From: Clostridium vincentii
GTDB lineage: Bacteria > Bacillota > Clostridia > Clostridiales > Clostridiaceae
Assembly (NCBI RefSeq): GCF_002995745.1
Contig: NZ_PVXQ01000012.1
Coordinates: forward strand, 1 to 64,000
Direction: 5' to 3'
Length of the DNA: 64,000 bases
The notes beneath the pieces were generated by a model that was given only the letters and a program-made list of their open reading frames with translations, was not told the origin of the DNA and did not search any database. Below are positions 1 through 7,187 of the stretch, one piece after another (the first letter of the stretch is position 1; every line of letters starts with the position of its first letter). The position numbers and the translations under genes are program-made.

Positions 1-235
1 AAATAATATCTCCAATTTTTAATGAAATTGATGAAGTTTCAAATTTTTTAGGTATTGCTACGCTTCCCCATTCCAGGGTGTTTTCTCCAGCTACCGCTTC
101 GGATTTTTTTTTATAGGCGATAAAGGTGCCTTTGTTAATTCCTTTTTCTCTGCACCAGGCTGTTTGGTTAACTCCACTTACTTTATATTCTTTTAAAAGT
201 ATCATCCATTCTTCTTTAGATCTTCTTTCTGCCAT
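1..235 (-). CDS. tnpA: IS66-type accessory protein TnpA, partial
   Basis: The gene reads leftward from an ATG at 235 and runs off the window, so about 78 N-terminal residues are visible. They begin MAERRSKEEW and contain NQTAWCREKGINKGTF, a helix-turn-helix-like start typical of the small TnpA/OrfA accessory protein of IS66-family elements. In that family it accompanies TnpB and the TnpC transposase; its exact role is not settled. A strong TAGGAGGTAATT ribosome site lies just upstream (near 240-250). The family call rests on the protein start and on the GTAAGCG terminus found at 317. Confidence 0.7.
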   Translation of the reverse strand, partial: MAERRSKEEWMILLKEYKVSGVNQTAWCREKGINKGTFIAYKKKSEAVAGENTLEWGSVAIPKKFETSSISLKIGDII

Positions 236-317
236 GCAAATTACCTCCTACTAAGTATAGGAGTATTATCACATTAATTTACTGCCAGTCCTAGGTGATG
301 AGTTATTTGACGCTTAC
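1..317 (-). mobile_element. End of an IS66-family insertion sequence
   Basis: Read on the minus strand from 317, the sequence starts GTAAGCGTCAAATAACTC. GTAAGCG is the usual terminal sequence of IS66-family inverted repeats. It is followed by about 80 non-coding bases and then tnpA. The element continues left of the window, so its other end, the other transposase genes and the target duplication cannot be seen. IS66 elements usually duplicate 8 bp, so TATAATAT at 318-325 would be the expected flank. Confidence 0.6.
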
Positions 318-323
318 TATAAT

Positions 324-428
324 ATGAGTGAAAAACAGGATTCTTCTTGTTCAAGTCAACAAGAAAAAGAAAAGAAAGCAAATAATTCTGGACCTAAACA
401 TAGCAAAAAAATAAATAAAAAAGATTGA
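324..428 (+). pseudogene. 3' remnant of a gene cut by the IS66 insertion
   Basis: An open frame crosses out of the insertion sequence and ends at 428. The part outside the element encodes about 34 hydrophilic residues (starts MSEKQDSSCSS, ends KINKKD) rich in Lys, Ser and Gln. No ribosome site precedes the ATG at 324, because the bases upstream belong to the insertion sequence. It is best read as the C-terminal tail of an interrupted gene, followed by that gene's own terminator at 461. The original function cannot be recognised from this tail. Confidence 0.45.
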
Positions 429-460
429 TAATATCATATTGTAATTGAATAAGGTGGACG

Positions 461-507
461 AGGCTGTTGCAGAATGATTAAAAAAATCATTCTGCAACAG
501 CCTTTTT
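461..507 (+). terminator. Strong rho-independent terminator
   Basis: A perfect 19-bp stem (461-479 with 485-503, arms starting AGGCTGTTGCAG) with a short A-rich loop is followed by TTTTT. It ends the transcript of the disrupted gene remnant. Confidence 0.85.
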
Positions 508-842
508 CTATCCACATGCTAAAATATCTAAATAGAACACTTTAAAATTTTATGTATCTTAAAAGAAAATATGAATTAGATTTTAATTAAAAAAAGAAAT
601 ATTCCATAGGATATAACTTTTGAGTAATGATGGAATAATGTGTAGGGAAGAAAATTTATGAGAATTAAAGATAGAAAGATAACATATTTTGTTTTTTAGC
701 ATATGAATGTGCGGCGGCTGAAGAATATCTTGAACTAACGATTGTAAAAATAATAGGTATAAATGAAATCAATATCCTTTTTATGTAGAAAAAAAACTTG
801 GTATGGTATAAACTAGAAGTAGTTTAAAAAGGGGTTTGAGTT
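508..842. other. Gap, mostly empty, possible gene relic
   Basis: No intact gene is visible. A short open stretch on the plus strand at 675-785 (contains AYECAAAEEYLELT) has protein-like composition but no start or ribosome site. It may be a decayed gene. An extended -10-like GGTATAAACT lies just before the gene at 843. Confidence 0.3.
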
Positions 843-1727
843 ATGCTATTTACAAGCAAGTTAAATGATAAATATGAAGTAGTACAATCAAATGGTGAAT
901 GTTGCTATGAAGGCATATTAGCAGAGTTTAGAAATTCATCAAATATATATATAATGATGTTTAAGGATTTTAAAAGAAATCTCTTGGTATCGAAATTATT
1001 GAATAGAGTAGGTCCAGAAGTTAAGGTGAAATTTATATCAGATATTGAAAGTAAATATACAACTAATCCAATGCAATTTAAGGATCTTAAGGATGAATTA
1101 AATTTTGATGAACATTCTAAGATTATTATGACCGATAGGGTAGTGTATATAGGAACTGCAAATCATCCCTCAGAAGGAAATAAGCTTGAGTGTGGATTTA
1201 TAATAACAGATTCCAACATAATTCAGCTAATAAAGGAAAAGTTGTTTAAAGAGAAAAGTAAATTATCAACATTACATACTTTAGAAGTTATTGAACTTGA
1301 AATAAGTTTTATCAATTATTATTGTAAGGTTAATAGAGTATTAGAAAATATTATTTCTGGGGCCTTTAAAGAAGATGATAAGGGAAATGGATATTATAAT
1401 GAAACCGAAGCTAGAATTAATGGTGATGACTTAGTGATGTTAGCAAATGTTGTAGTTGATTATATTAATAAATTGGCTAAGATAGAGGATGCAAGTTTAA
1501 AAGAGCTATTAAATAAAGCAAATGATATGAAAAATTTAGAGTCTTTAAAAACCTTGTGTGATAAAGATGGAAAAATGAAAGAACTTTCGAAATTAGGGAG
1601 TATAGGCGGGCAAGCTAGAAGTGTTTTAGCAGAAGAATCTGCAGATGAAATACTTGATTTATACGAAAGAGTATCATTATTTTCTGAAGAATTATATTCA
1701 GTAATAGAAAAAATGGTAGAAGTTTAA
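843..1727 (+). CDS. Single-HKD phospholipase-D-like protein
   Basis: The protein has 294 residues, no signal peptide and no membrane segment. Residues 91-107 fit the PLD active-site pattern HxKx4D...GTxN: His91, Lys93, Asp98, Gly104, Asn107, within HSKIIMTDRVVYIGTAN. Only one such motif is present. Single-HKD members of this superfamily (Nuc-type nucleases, some restriction or repair proteins) form the active site by dimerising. The C-terminal 170 residues are helical, acidic and unfamiliar. The start has AAAAGGGG upstream. It precedes a tRNA thiolase gene by 74 bases with a separate promoter, so the two need not share a function. Nuclease, phospholipase and non-catalytic roles are all open. 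Confidence 0.55.
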   Translation: MLFTSKLNDKYEVVQSNGECCYEGILAEFRNSSNIYIMMFKDFKRNLLVSKLLNRVGPEVKVKFISDIESKYTTNPMQFKDLKDELNFDEHSKIIMTDRVVYIGTANHPSEGNKLECGFIITDSNIIQLIKEKLFKEKSKLSTLHTLEVIELEISFINYYCKVNRVLENIISGAFKEDDKGNGYYNETEARINGDDLVMLANVVVDYINKLAKIEDASLKELLNKANDMKNLESLKTLCDKDGKMKELSKLGSIGGQARSVLAEESADEILDLYERVSLFSEELYSVIEKMVEV

Positions 1728-1764
1728 ATAAAAAGTTATAAAGGTTTAATTATATAGACTAAAA

Positions 1765-1773
1765 TGATATAAT
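1765..1773 (+). promoter_or_regulatory. Extended -10 promoter of the ttcA-like gene
   Basis: TGATATAAT is a consensus extended -10 element 28 bases before the start codon. The -35 region (TTTAAT, 1745-1750) is weak, as is common with extended -10 promoters. Confidence 0.5.
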
Positions 1774-1801
1774 GGCATTTAAAATGAGGTGTTAAGAATA
1801 T

Positions 1802-2668
1802 ATGAGTGATATAGCAGGCCCTGGATGTGAAAGAATAATTCCAGAGGAAGAATTAAAACCCTTAAAAGAAATTGAAAGAAGTTTAATAAAAGCATATAGA
1901 AAGCCAATTTGGTCAAAGTTCACAAAAGCTGTCAAAGAGTACAGACTTGTTGAAGAAGGTGATAAAATCGCCGTTGCAGTATCAGGGGGCAAGGATAGCT
2001 TACTTATGGCAAAATTGTTTCAAGAATTAAAAAGACATGGAGAAGTGAATTTTGACCTGGAATTTATAGCCATGGACCCAGGATATCATCCCCAAATAAA
2101 GGAGTTACTAAAGAGTAATTTAGAGCATTTAGATATTCCAACTCATATTTATGATTCAGGAATATTTGAAGTAGTAGATAAAATGTCAAATGAGTATCCC
2201 TGTTATTTATGTGCAAGGATGAGACGCGGTTCATTATATGCTAAGGCCCAGGAATTAGGTTGCAATAAGTTAGCTTTGGGACATCATTTTAATGATGTCA
2301 TTGAAACTTCTTTATTAAATATTTTATGTGCAGGCAATTTTAGAACCATGTTACCAAAGCTTAAGGCAAAGAATTTTGAGAACATAGAGCTTATTAGGCC
2401 ATTGTATTATATTGAGGAAGAAGATATTAAAAAATTCATAAATTATAGTGGAATTTGGCCTTTAAATTGTGCATGTATGATTGCAGCTAAAAAAGTTGGA
2501 AATAAAAGAAATGAGATTAAAGAGCTTATTAAAGAACTTAAAAAAACCTTTGATGGAGTTGATAAATCTATATTTAAATCAGCTTCAAATATAAGCTTGG
2601 ATTCTGTATTAGGTTGGGAAAAGGATAAGGTTAAATATTCATTCTTAGACTTTTATGATGAAGAATAA
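1802..2668 (+). CDS. ttcA: TtcA-family tRNA 2-thiolation ATPase
   Basis: This 288-residue cytoplasmic PP-loop ATPase has the pyrophosphate-binding loop SGGKDS at residues 61-66. TtcA-type enzymes adenylate a tRNA base and replace oxygen with sulfur, using an Fe-S cluster held by cysteines. Here Cys134 and Cys137 form a CxxC (PCYLCARMRRG), and Cys223 and Cys225 sit in LNCACM, giving the expected cluster ligands. GHHFNDVIET is the usual downstream family motif. The length fits the family. The exact tRNA position modified (C32 in E. coli TtcA) cannot be read from sequence, and other TtcA-like subfamilies are possible. Confidence 0.75.
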   Translation: MSDIAGPGCERIIPEEELKPLKEIERSLIKAYRKPIWSKFTKAVKEYRLVEEGDKIAVAVSGGKDSLLMAKLFQELKRHGEVNFDLEFIAMDPGYHPQIKELLKSNLEHLDIPTHIYDSGIFEVVDKMSNEYPCYLCARMRRGSLYAKAQELGCNKLALGHHFNDVIETSLLNILCAGNFRTMLPKLKAKNFENIELIRPLYYIEEEDIKKFINYSGIWPLNCACMIAAKKVGNKRNEIKELIKELKKTFDGVDKSIFKSASNISLDSVLGWEKDKVKYSFLDFYDEE

Positions 2669-2757
2669 AAGAAATTATATGAACTTTTCAAAGGATTATT
2701 AAGGGGAATAGATATGTTGAAATTATCTTAAATGTTATGAATAAGGAGGATAAAATT

Positions 2758-2946
2758 ATGACTAGAGAGTCCTTATTGTCAATGGATCCTAATATTCTAT
2801 TAAGTATTGTGAATATGAAATTGAGAGATAGTTTTAGTTCTTTACAATCTTTATGCGATGATGTGGAAATTTCAGAAAATGAAATTTCAGAGAAATTAAA
2901 AATTACTGGACGAACTTATAATATAAAAGAAAACCAATTTAAATAA
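2758..2946 (+). CDS. DUF4250 domain protein
   Basis: A 62-residue soluble protein. The stretch DPNILLSIVNMKLRD followed by a helical SLCDDVEISENEI segment matches the DUF4250 family, which is widespread in Clostridia and has no known function. I start it at ATG 2758 because AAGGAGGAT lies directly upstream; an earlier in-frame ATG at 2737 has no ribosome site. It sits 22 bases before a tiny membrane protein and probably shares its transcript. Confidence 0.7.
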   Translation: MTRESLLSMDPNILLSIVNMKLRDSFSSLQSLCDDVEISENEISEKLKITGRTYNIKENQFK

Positions 2947-2967
2947 TTTGATATAGGAGGACATATA

Positions 2968-3075
2968 ATGAGTATAAAAAAAACCGGCAAACTTGTAGTT
3001 CTTATAGGTGCAACAGCAGCTTTGGTAGCTTCCCTCATAAAAGATAAAAAAGAAAAAAAGCATACAGAAAACTAA
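2968..3075 (+). CDS. Tiny single-span membrane protein
   Basis: A 35-codon open frame with an excellent TATAGGAGG ribosome site 7 bases before its ATG. It encodes MSIKKTGK, a hydrophobic span (about residues 9-24, VVLIGATAALVASLI), and a very basic tail KDKKEKKHTEN. This arrangement suggests a small inner-membrane protein with both termini charged. Nothing identifies a function. The ribosome site, the fit before the terminator at 3091, and close spacing to the DUF4250 gene support it being real. Confidence 0.55.
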   Translation: MSIKKTGKLVVLIGATAALVASLIKDKKEKKHTEN

Positions 3076-3090
3076 GCTTAAATAGAGTTT

Positions 3091-3140
3091 TAATATTAAG
3101 TAATATATTAATAAATAATATATTACTTAATATTATTTTT
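3091..3140. terminator. Bidirectional terminator between convergent genes
   Basis: A 17-bp AT-rich stem (3091-3107 with 3119-3135) is followed by TTTTTTCTT on the plus strand. It overlaps the last codons of the leftward deacetylase gene, so it probably serves both directions. Confidence 0.6.
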
Positions 3141-3840
3141 TCTTATAATGATATAACTCTTTAGTGGTATCATTAATTTCTTTGAATGTATATCCTTTAT
3201 CTTTATAAAACTTTATGATATCAGGAAGAGCTTTTACTGAATTTTTATTAGAATAACCACAATGCATTAATAAAAATATTTGATTTTCGTCACTTTTAGA
3301 TTTTTTAATGTAGGTAGACGGAGAAGCGGTATAATTTGCACCATCTGTACTATCAACATTCCAATCATAAATATTCAAATTATTTTCATGTAATAATTCA
3401 ACTAATCCTGGCTTTAGGCAATAGGAATTATTATTGCATCCAAAGGGAAATCGAAGGATATTTGAGGTTTCGCCTGTAATTTCCTTTATGATATTTTGAG
3501 CATCAAGCATTTCTTTTAGAAATCCTTCATCAGAGAAATAGAGATTAGCCTTCTTATGGCTCATGCTATGTAATCCGATTGAATGTCCTTCATTCTTCAT
3601 TCGCAATAAAATTTTATCTTGGCCCTTTATTTGATTTCCTATTAGAAAAAAGGTAGCAGGAACATCTTCCTTTTTTAATATATCAAGAACATCTGATGTG
3701 ACTTTTTTAGCAGGACCATCGTCAAATGTAAGATATATTGTTTTCTCATCCTCCATGCAAAAGGCCGGTATAGGTAAGATGTTTAAAAGTAATATAATAA
3801 ACAAAAGAGCTATAATATAATTACTAAATTTAGTTTTCAT
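3133..3840 (-). CDS. Secreted polysaccharide deacetylase (NodB domain)
   Basis: The 235-residue protein begins with a signal peptide or anchor (residues 1-28: basic MKTK, then a hydrophobic core ending PIPAFC). The NodB motifs follow in order: TFDDGP with Asp40/Asp41, the zinc-binding HSMSH at 91-95, RFPFG, DWNVDSTD and a late LLMHC. This family removes acetyl groups from peptidoglycan or other cell-surface glycans in a metal-dependent reaction. The length is that of the bare catalytic domain with no extra wall-binding repeats. Substrate (GlcNAc, MurNAc or another glycan) cannot be told. It is transcribed alone, toward the DUF4250 genes. Confidence 0.85.
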   Translation of the reverse strand: MKTKFSNYIIALLFIILLLNILPIPAFCMEDEKTIYLTFDDGPAKKVTSDVLDILKKEDVPATFFLIGNQIKGQDKILLRMKNEGHSIGLHSMSHKKANLYFSDEGFLKEMLDAQNIIKEITGETSNILRFPFGCNNNSYCLKPGLVELLHENNLNIYDWNVDSTDGANYTASPSTYIKKSKSDENQIFLLMHCGYSNKNSVKALPDIIKFYKDKGYTFKEINDTTKELYHYKKK

Positions 3841-4056
3841 TTTAGCCTCCTTATTAAAATATTGTATACTTATTATGTTCTCGAATTGAAAATTTATTCT
3901 AATTAACGTTGAGAAAATATTTTAATAATATAAAAAGCTAAATATAATTAAAATATTTCCTTATAATAGTGTAGTTAATTAAAGTATATGGTAATATTAG
4001 TATAAATTAATAAAAAATATTTCAGTAAAATCAAACATAAGGTTGTGATCATAGTT
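3841..4056. other. Intergenic region between divergent genes
   Basis: About 215 AT-rich bases must hold the promoters of the deacetylase (leftward) and the GGDEF-EAL gene (rightward). No clear -35/-10 pair or operator stands out. Confidence 0.3.
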
Positions 4057-6261
4057 GTGAAGAAGGTATATAGTATAGTAATAATAGTTTTAGGAATATT
4101 AGAATTATTCCTTTTAAAAAATCAAGAGTGGATTGGATCTGGTATATGTAGTCTAACGCTAATAATGACTGCTTTTTTAAGTTTACTCGACGGAAGAAAA
4201 GATAAGTCTATACAAGATGAGAGTAAGGATAATAGATATGAGATGGCACTTAATTCGTTAAATGTAGCAGTTTGGCAATGGAATGATATCGATAACAAAT
4301 TTTCAGCATCCGATAATTTTAATCTGATTTTAAAGTATGATGGAGATATTAATTCTTTAGAAGATTTATATTCAATTATATGTAAAGAGGACAAAGAGTA
4401 TATACAAAATTTCTTCATAGAAATGATTAATGAAAAAGTTCAAGAATCATTTTCATTACAATTTGTAGTAGAGGGTTGTAGGGGGAAATTAATTACAATG
4501 GAGTGTTCTGGTACAGGTGAGATAAAAGATAAGACTTATATAATGTCAGGATTAATAATAGATATCACAGAGAAGACAAAACAAGATGAACTTCTTAGAA
4601 TAAGCGAAAAAAAGTATAGACGAGCATTAGATGGAAGTCAAGACATAATGTTCATTATTAATATAGAAAATAATATTTTAACAGTTAATGGGAAAATAGC
4701 TTATCTTCTAGAATTAGAACAAAAGAATGAATACGCTTTCACTATGGAGGAATGGTTAAAGCATGTATTTACACAAGATAGAGAAAAATATATTCAGGAG
4801 TATAGTGAATTTCTTAATAATGATACGCCTTATTTTAGATGTGAATATAGGGTGTTAACTAAAAGTGGTAAAGTAGTATGGTTTAAAGTTAGAGGAAAAT
4901 GTATTGTAGAAGAGGATGGAAAATATATTTATGGATCAATAAATAATGATACTGATAGGAAGGAGAAGGAATTAAGAATTGATTATATGAGCAACTATGA
5001 TGATGTTACAGGAATACCTAATAGGAGGTATTTCACTGGAAGAGCTTATGATATGCTTAAAGAATCAAAGAAATCAAACAAAAAATTTGCACTTGTATTT
5101 ATTGACTTAGATAATTTTAAATATGTAAATGATACTTATGGACATACTGCTGGTGATAATCTTTTAGTAGAATTATGCAAAAAAATCATGGTCTTTTTAG
5201 AAGAAAATTGGTTGCTAGCTAGATTTGGTGGTGATGAATTTGTTACAGCCATTGAAAATATAGATGAAATAGATTCGGTTACAAATATCATAGAGAGAAT
5301 AGTAGAGGCGTTTAATGAACCTTTTTTAATAAATGGCAAGGAAATATATAATACTGTAAGTATAGGAATTAGTATATCTGAAAATGATGACGATAACGTT
5401 CAAAGCTTGCTAAAGAAAGCAGATATTGCTATGTATAATGCTAAAAACCATGGAAAAAATCAGTATTTTATTTTTAATGATGAGCTAGCTGAAAAATTAG
5501 ATAGAGAACTCTCCTTAAGTCTAGGTCTTAGAAAAGCAGTAGAAAATAAAGAAATTTATTTCGCACTTCAGCCTAAGTATTGGTCTAAGACACATAAAAT
5601 ACAGGGGTTTGAATGTTTAGCTAGATGGACAAGCAGTGAATTAGGGAATGTAAGCCCTATTGAATTTATTCCTATAGCAGAAAGTACCGGTCTTATAATC
5701 CCAATAGGTCAATATTTAATGGAAGAAGCCTTTACTATGTGTAATGAGTTAACAAATAGGCTAGATAGTGATTTTAAGATTGCTATTAATCTTTCCCAAG
5801 TTCAGTTAAGGGATGAAAATTTATTTGAGTATATTAAAAATAAAATGGTTGAATATAATATTAGTCCTAAGAATATTGAATTTGAAGTAACAGAAAGTTT
5901 AATAATGAAATCTGTGGATAAAAATATAGAAGTTCTTAGTAGATTAAAATCTTTAGGAGTATCAATAGCACTTGATGATTTTGGCACAGGGTACTCTTCA
6001 CTTAATTACTTAAAGATATTACCTATAGATACAGTAAAAGTAGATAAAAGTTTTGTGAAAGATATAGGCAAAGACTATAAGGATGAATGCATTATAGAAA
6101 AAATAATTGAATTATCACATCTTTTGGGATTGGAAGTAGTAGCAGAAGGGGTAGAGTACGAGGAACAATTAAGATATCTTAATGAAGTAAATTGCGATAT
6201 AATTCAAGGATATTATTTTAGTAAGCCCAAAGAATTCAGTAGAATTTTACAATCAATATAA
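4057..6261 (+). CDS. Membrane PAS-GGDEF-EAL c-di-GMP protein
   Basis: About 734 residues. Two short hydrophobic segments near the N-terminus are followed by two PAS-like sensory regions, a GGDEF domain and an EAL domain. RFGGDEF (Gly391-Phe395) is an intact diguanylate cyclase signature, but the four residues at the inhibitory I-site position read EENW, not RxxD, so product inhibition is not expected. The EAL signature is ECL (Glu519), with FEVTES, LDDFGTGYSS, VKVDKSF, AEGVE and the late Gln all present, so phosphodiesterase activity is plausible. Which activity dominates cannot be read. I prefer GTG 4057: the long AAGGTTGTGAT ribosome-site-like stretch lies 7 bases before it. GTG 4045 is an alternative. 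Confidence 0.8.
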   Translation: MKKVYSIVIIVLGILELFLLKNQEWIGSGICSLTLIMTAFLSLLDGRKDKSIQDESKDNRYEMALNSLNVAVWQWNDIDNKFSASDNFNLILKYDGDINSLEDLYSIICKEDKEYIQNFFIEMINEKVQESFSLQFVVEGCRGKLITMECSGTGEIKDKTYIMSGLIIDITEKTKQDELLRISEKKYRRALDGSQDIMFIINIENNILTVNGKIAYLLELEQKNEYAFTMEEWLKHVFTQDREKYIQEYSEFLNNDTPYFRCEYRVLTKSGKVVWFKVRGKCIVEEDGKYIYGSINNDTDRKEKELRIDYMSNYDDVTGIPNRRYFTGRAYDMLKESKKSNKKFALVFIDLDNFKYVNDTYGHTAGDNLLVELCKKIMVFLEENWLLARFGGDEFVTAIENIDEIDSVTNIIERIVEAFNEPFLINGKEIYNTVSIGISISENDDDNVQSLLKKADIAMYNAKNHGKNQYFIFNDELAEKLDRELSLSLGLRKAVENKEIYFALQPKYWSKTHKIQGFECLARWTSSELGNVSPIEFIPIAESTGLIIPIGQYLMEEAFTMCNELTNRLDSDFKIAINLSQVQLRDENLFEYIKNKMVEYNISPKNIEFEVTESLIMKSVDKNIEVLSRLKSLGVSIALDDFGTGYSSLNYLKILPIDTVKVDKSFVKDIGKDYKDECIIEKIIELSHLLGLEVVAEGVEYEEQLRYLNEVNCDIIQGYYFSKPKEFSRILQSI

Positions 6262-6298
6262 AAATATTTATTTAGTATAGATAAAAATTGGAACATAT

Positions 6299-6348
6299 CT
6301 CCTTAGTCTTTCATATTTTATTATAGAAGAAACTAAGGAGGTTTTTTT
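6299..6348 (+). terminator. Terminator whose 3' arm is the next gene's ribosome site
   Basis: CTCCTTAGT (6299-6307) pairs with ACTAAGGAG (6332-6340), followed by GTTTTTTT. The AAGGAG of the 3' arm is also the ribosome-binding site of the gene starting at 6352. The hairpin would end transcription of the c-di-GMP gene and hide the ribosome site in read-through mRNA. Confidence 0.6.
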
Positions 6349-6351
6349 GTT

Positions 6352-6666
6352 GTGAAAAGAATTAGTGGGGAAATAATAGTCTATTCAGTACTCCTATCAA
6401 AAGATGGGGTAGGGATAGAGGAGATTAAAATAAATTTATATAAGCTTTGTGGCCTTTCTCCTAAATTAGTAGATTCAAAATTTACTGACAGAGAAGGAAA
6501 GGTAGTTTTCTACAATTTGGAAAAGGGAAGTTATAGAGTAATTGAACTTATTGATAAAAAGCATTTTCAGAAACCAATATATTTAAAGTGGAATGAGGTA
6601 AGGATAGATGAATTTAATGGCGAAGGTCTAATATATGCTATTAATAAACCGAAAAATTTGATATAA
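6352..6666 (+). CDS. Small Cna-B/SpaA-like beta-sandwich protein
   Basis: A 104-residue protein starting at GTG with AAGGAGG 9 bases upstream. The pattern of a strand with INLYKL, then SKFTDREGKVVFYNLEKGSYRVIEL, resembles the prealbumin-like Cna-B/SpaA fold found in surface adhesins and pili. There is no signal peptide, sorting signal or membrane segment, so it appears cytoplasmic, which is unlike most members. It precedes dut by 31 bases and may be co-transcribed. Function unknown. Confidence 0.5.
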   Translation: MKRISGEIIVYSVLLSKDGVGIEEIKINLYKLCGLSPKLVDSKFTDREGKVVFYNLEKGSYRVIELIDKKHFQKPIYLKWNEVRIDEFNGEGLIYAINKPKNLI

Positions 6667-6697
6667 TGTAAAAAACTTAAGAAATAGGAGAATTTAA

Positions 6698-7135
6698 ATG
6701 GAAAAATATATATTAAAGGTAGAAAAGATTAGCGATAATGCTATCATACCCAATTATGCAAATAAAGGGGATGCAGGATTAGACTTATATTCAATAAATG
6801 AATTAATTTTAGAATCTGGTGAAAGAGGGCTTGTACATACTGGGATAAAAATAGAATTACCAGAAAATACAGAAGCTCAAATAAGACCAAGGAGTGGGTT
6901 AGCTCTTAAACATGGCATTAGCCTAGTTAACTCACCGGGAACTATTGATGAAGGTTATAGAGGGGAAATAGGAGTGATTGTAATAAATCATGGACAGGAA
7001 GTCTTCAAGGTTGAAAGTGGTATGAAGATAGCTCAAATGGTAATTAAGCCAGTTTGGAGAGTACAGGTTGATGAAGTGAAATCTCTATCAGATGCACAAA
7101 GAGGAGATAGAGGATTTGGATCTTCAGGAGTATAA
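6698..7135 (+). CDS. dut: dUTP diphosphatase
   Basis: The 145-residue trimeric dUTPase hydrolyses dUTP to dUMP and pyrophosphate, keeping uracil out of DNA and supplying dUMP for thymidylate synthesis. All five family motifs are visible: [31 protein letters not shown], a KIAQMVI strand, and the C-terminal [10 protein letters not shown] that closes over the active site. The length is standard. The ribosome site is AAATAGGAG. It ends at a shared terminator with the convergent ABC-F gene. Confidence 0.95.
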   Translation: MEKYILKVEKISDNAIIPNYANKGDAGLDLYSINELILESGERGLVHTGIKIELPENTEAQIRPRSGLALKHGISLVNSPGTIDEGYRGEIGVIVINHGQEVFKVESGMKIAQMVIKPVWRVQVDEVKSLSDAQRGDRGFGSSGV

Positions 7136-7183
7136 AAAATTCACAGTGTATTGCTTAATATAGCTATACACTGTGAATTTTTT
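7135..7183. terminator. Bidirectional terminator after dut
   Basis: The arms AATTCACAGTGTA and TACACTGTGAATT flank a 14-base loop, with A and T runs outside, so it can act for dut and for the leftward ABC-F gene ending at 7188. Confidence 0.85.
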
Positions 7184-7187
7184 TGAT

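Noticed and set aside
675-785. Possible small gene in the left gap
   Set aside because: Protein-like composition but no start codon or ribosome site; described only as a possible relic.
843-2668. Defence island formed by the PLD-like and TtcA-like genes
   Set aside because: TtcA-type enzymes are housekeeping, the second gene has its own promoter, and no other defence gene is nearby.
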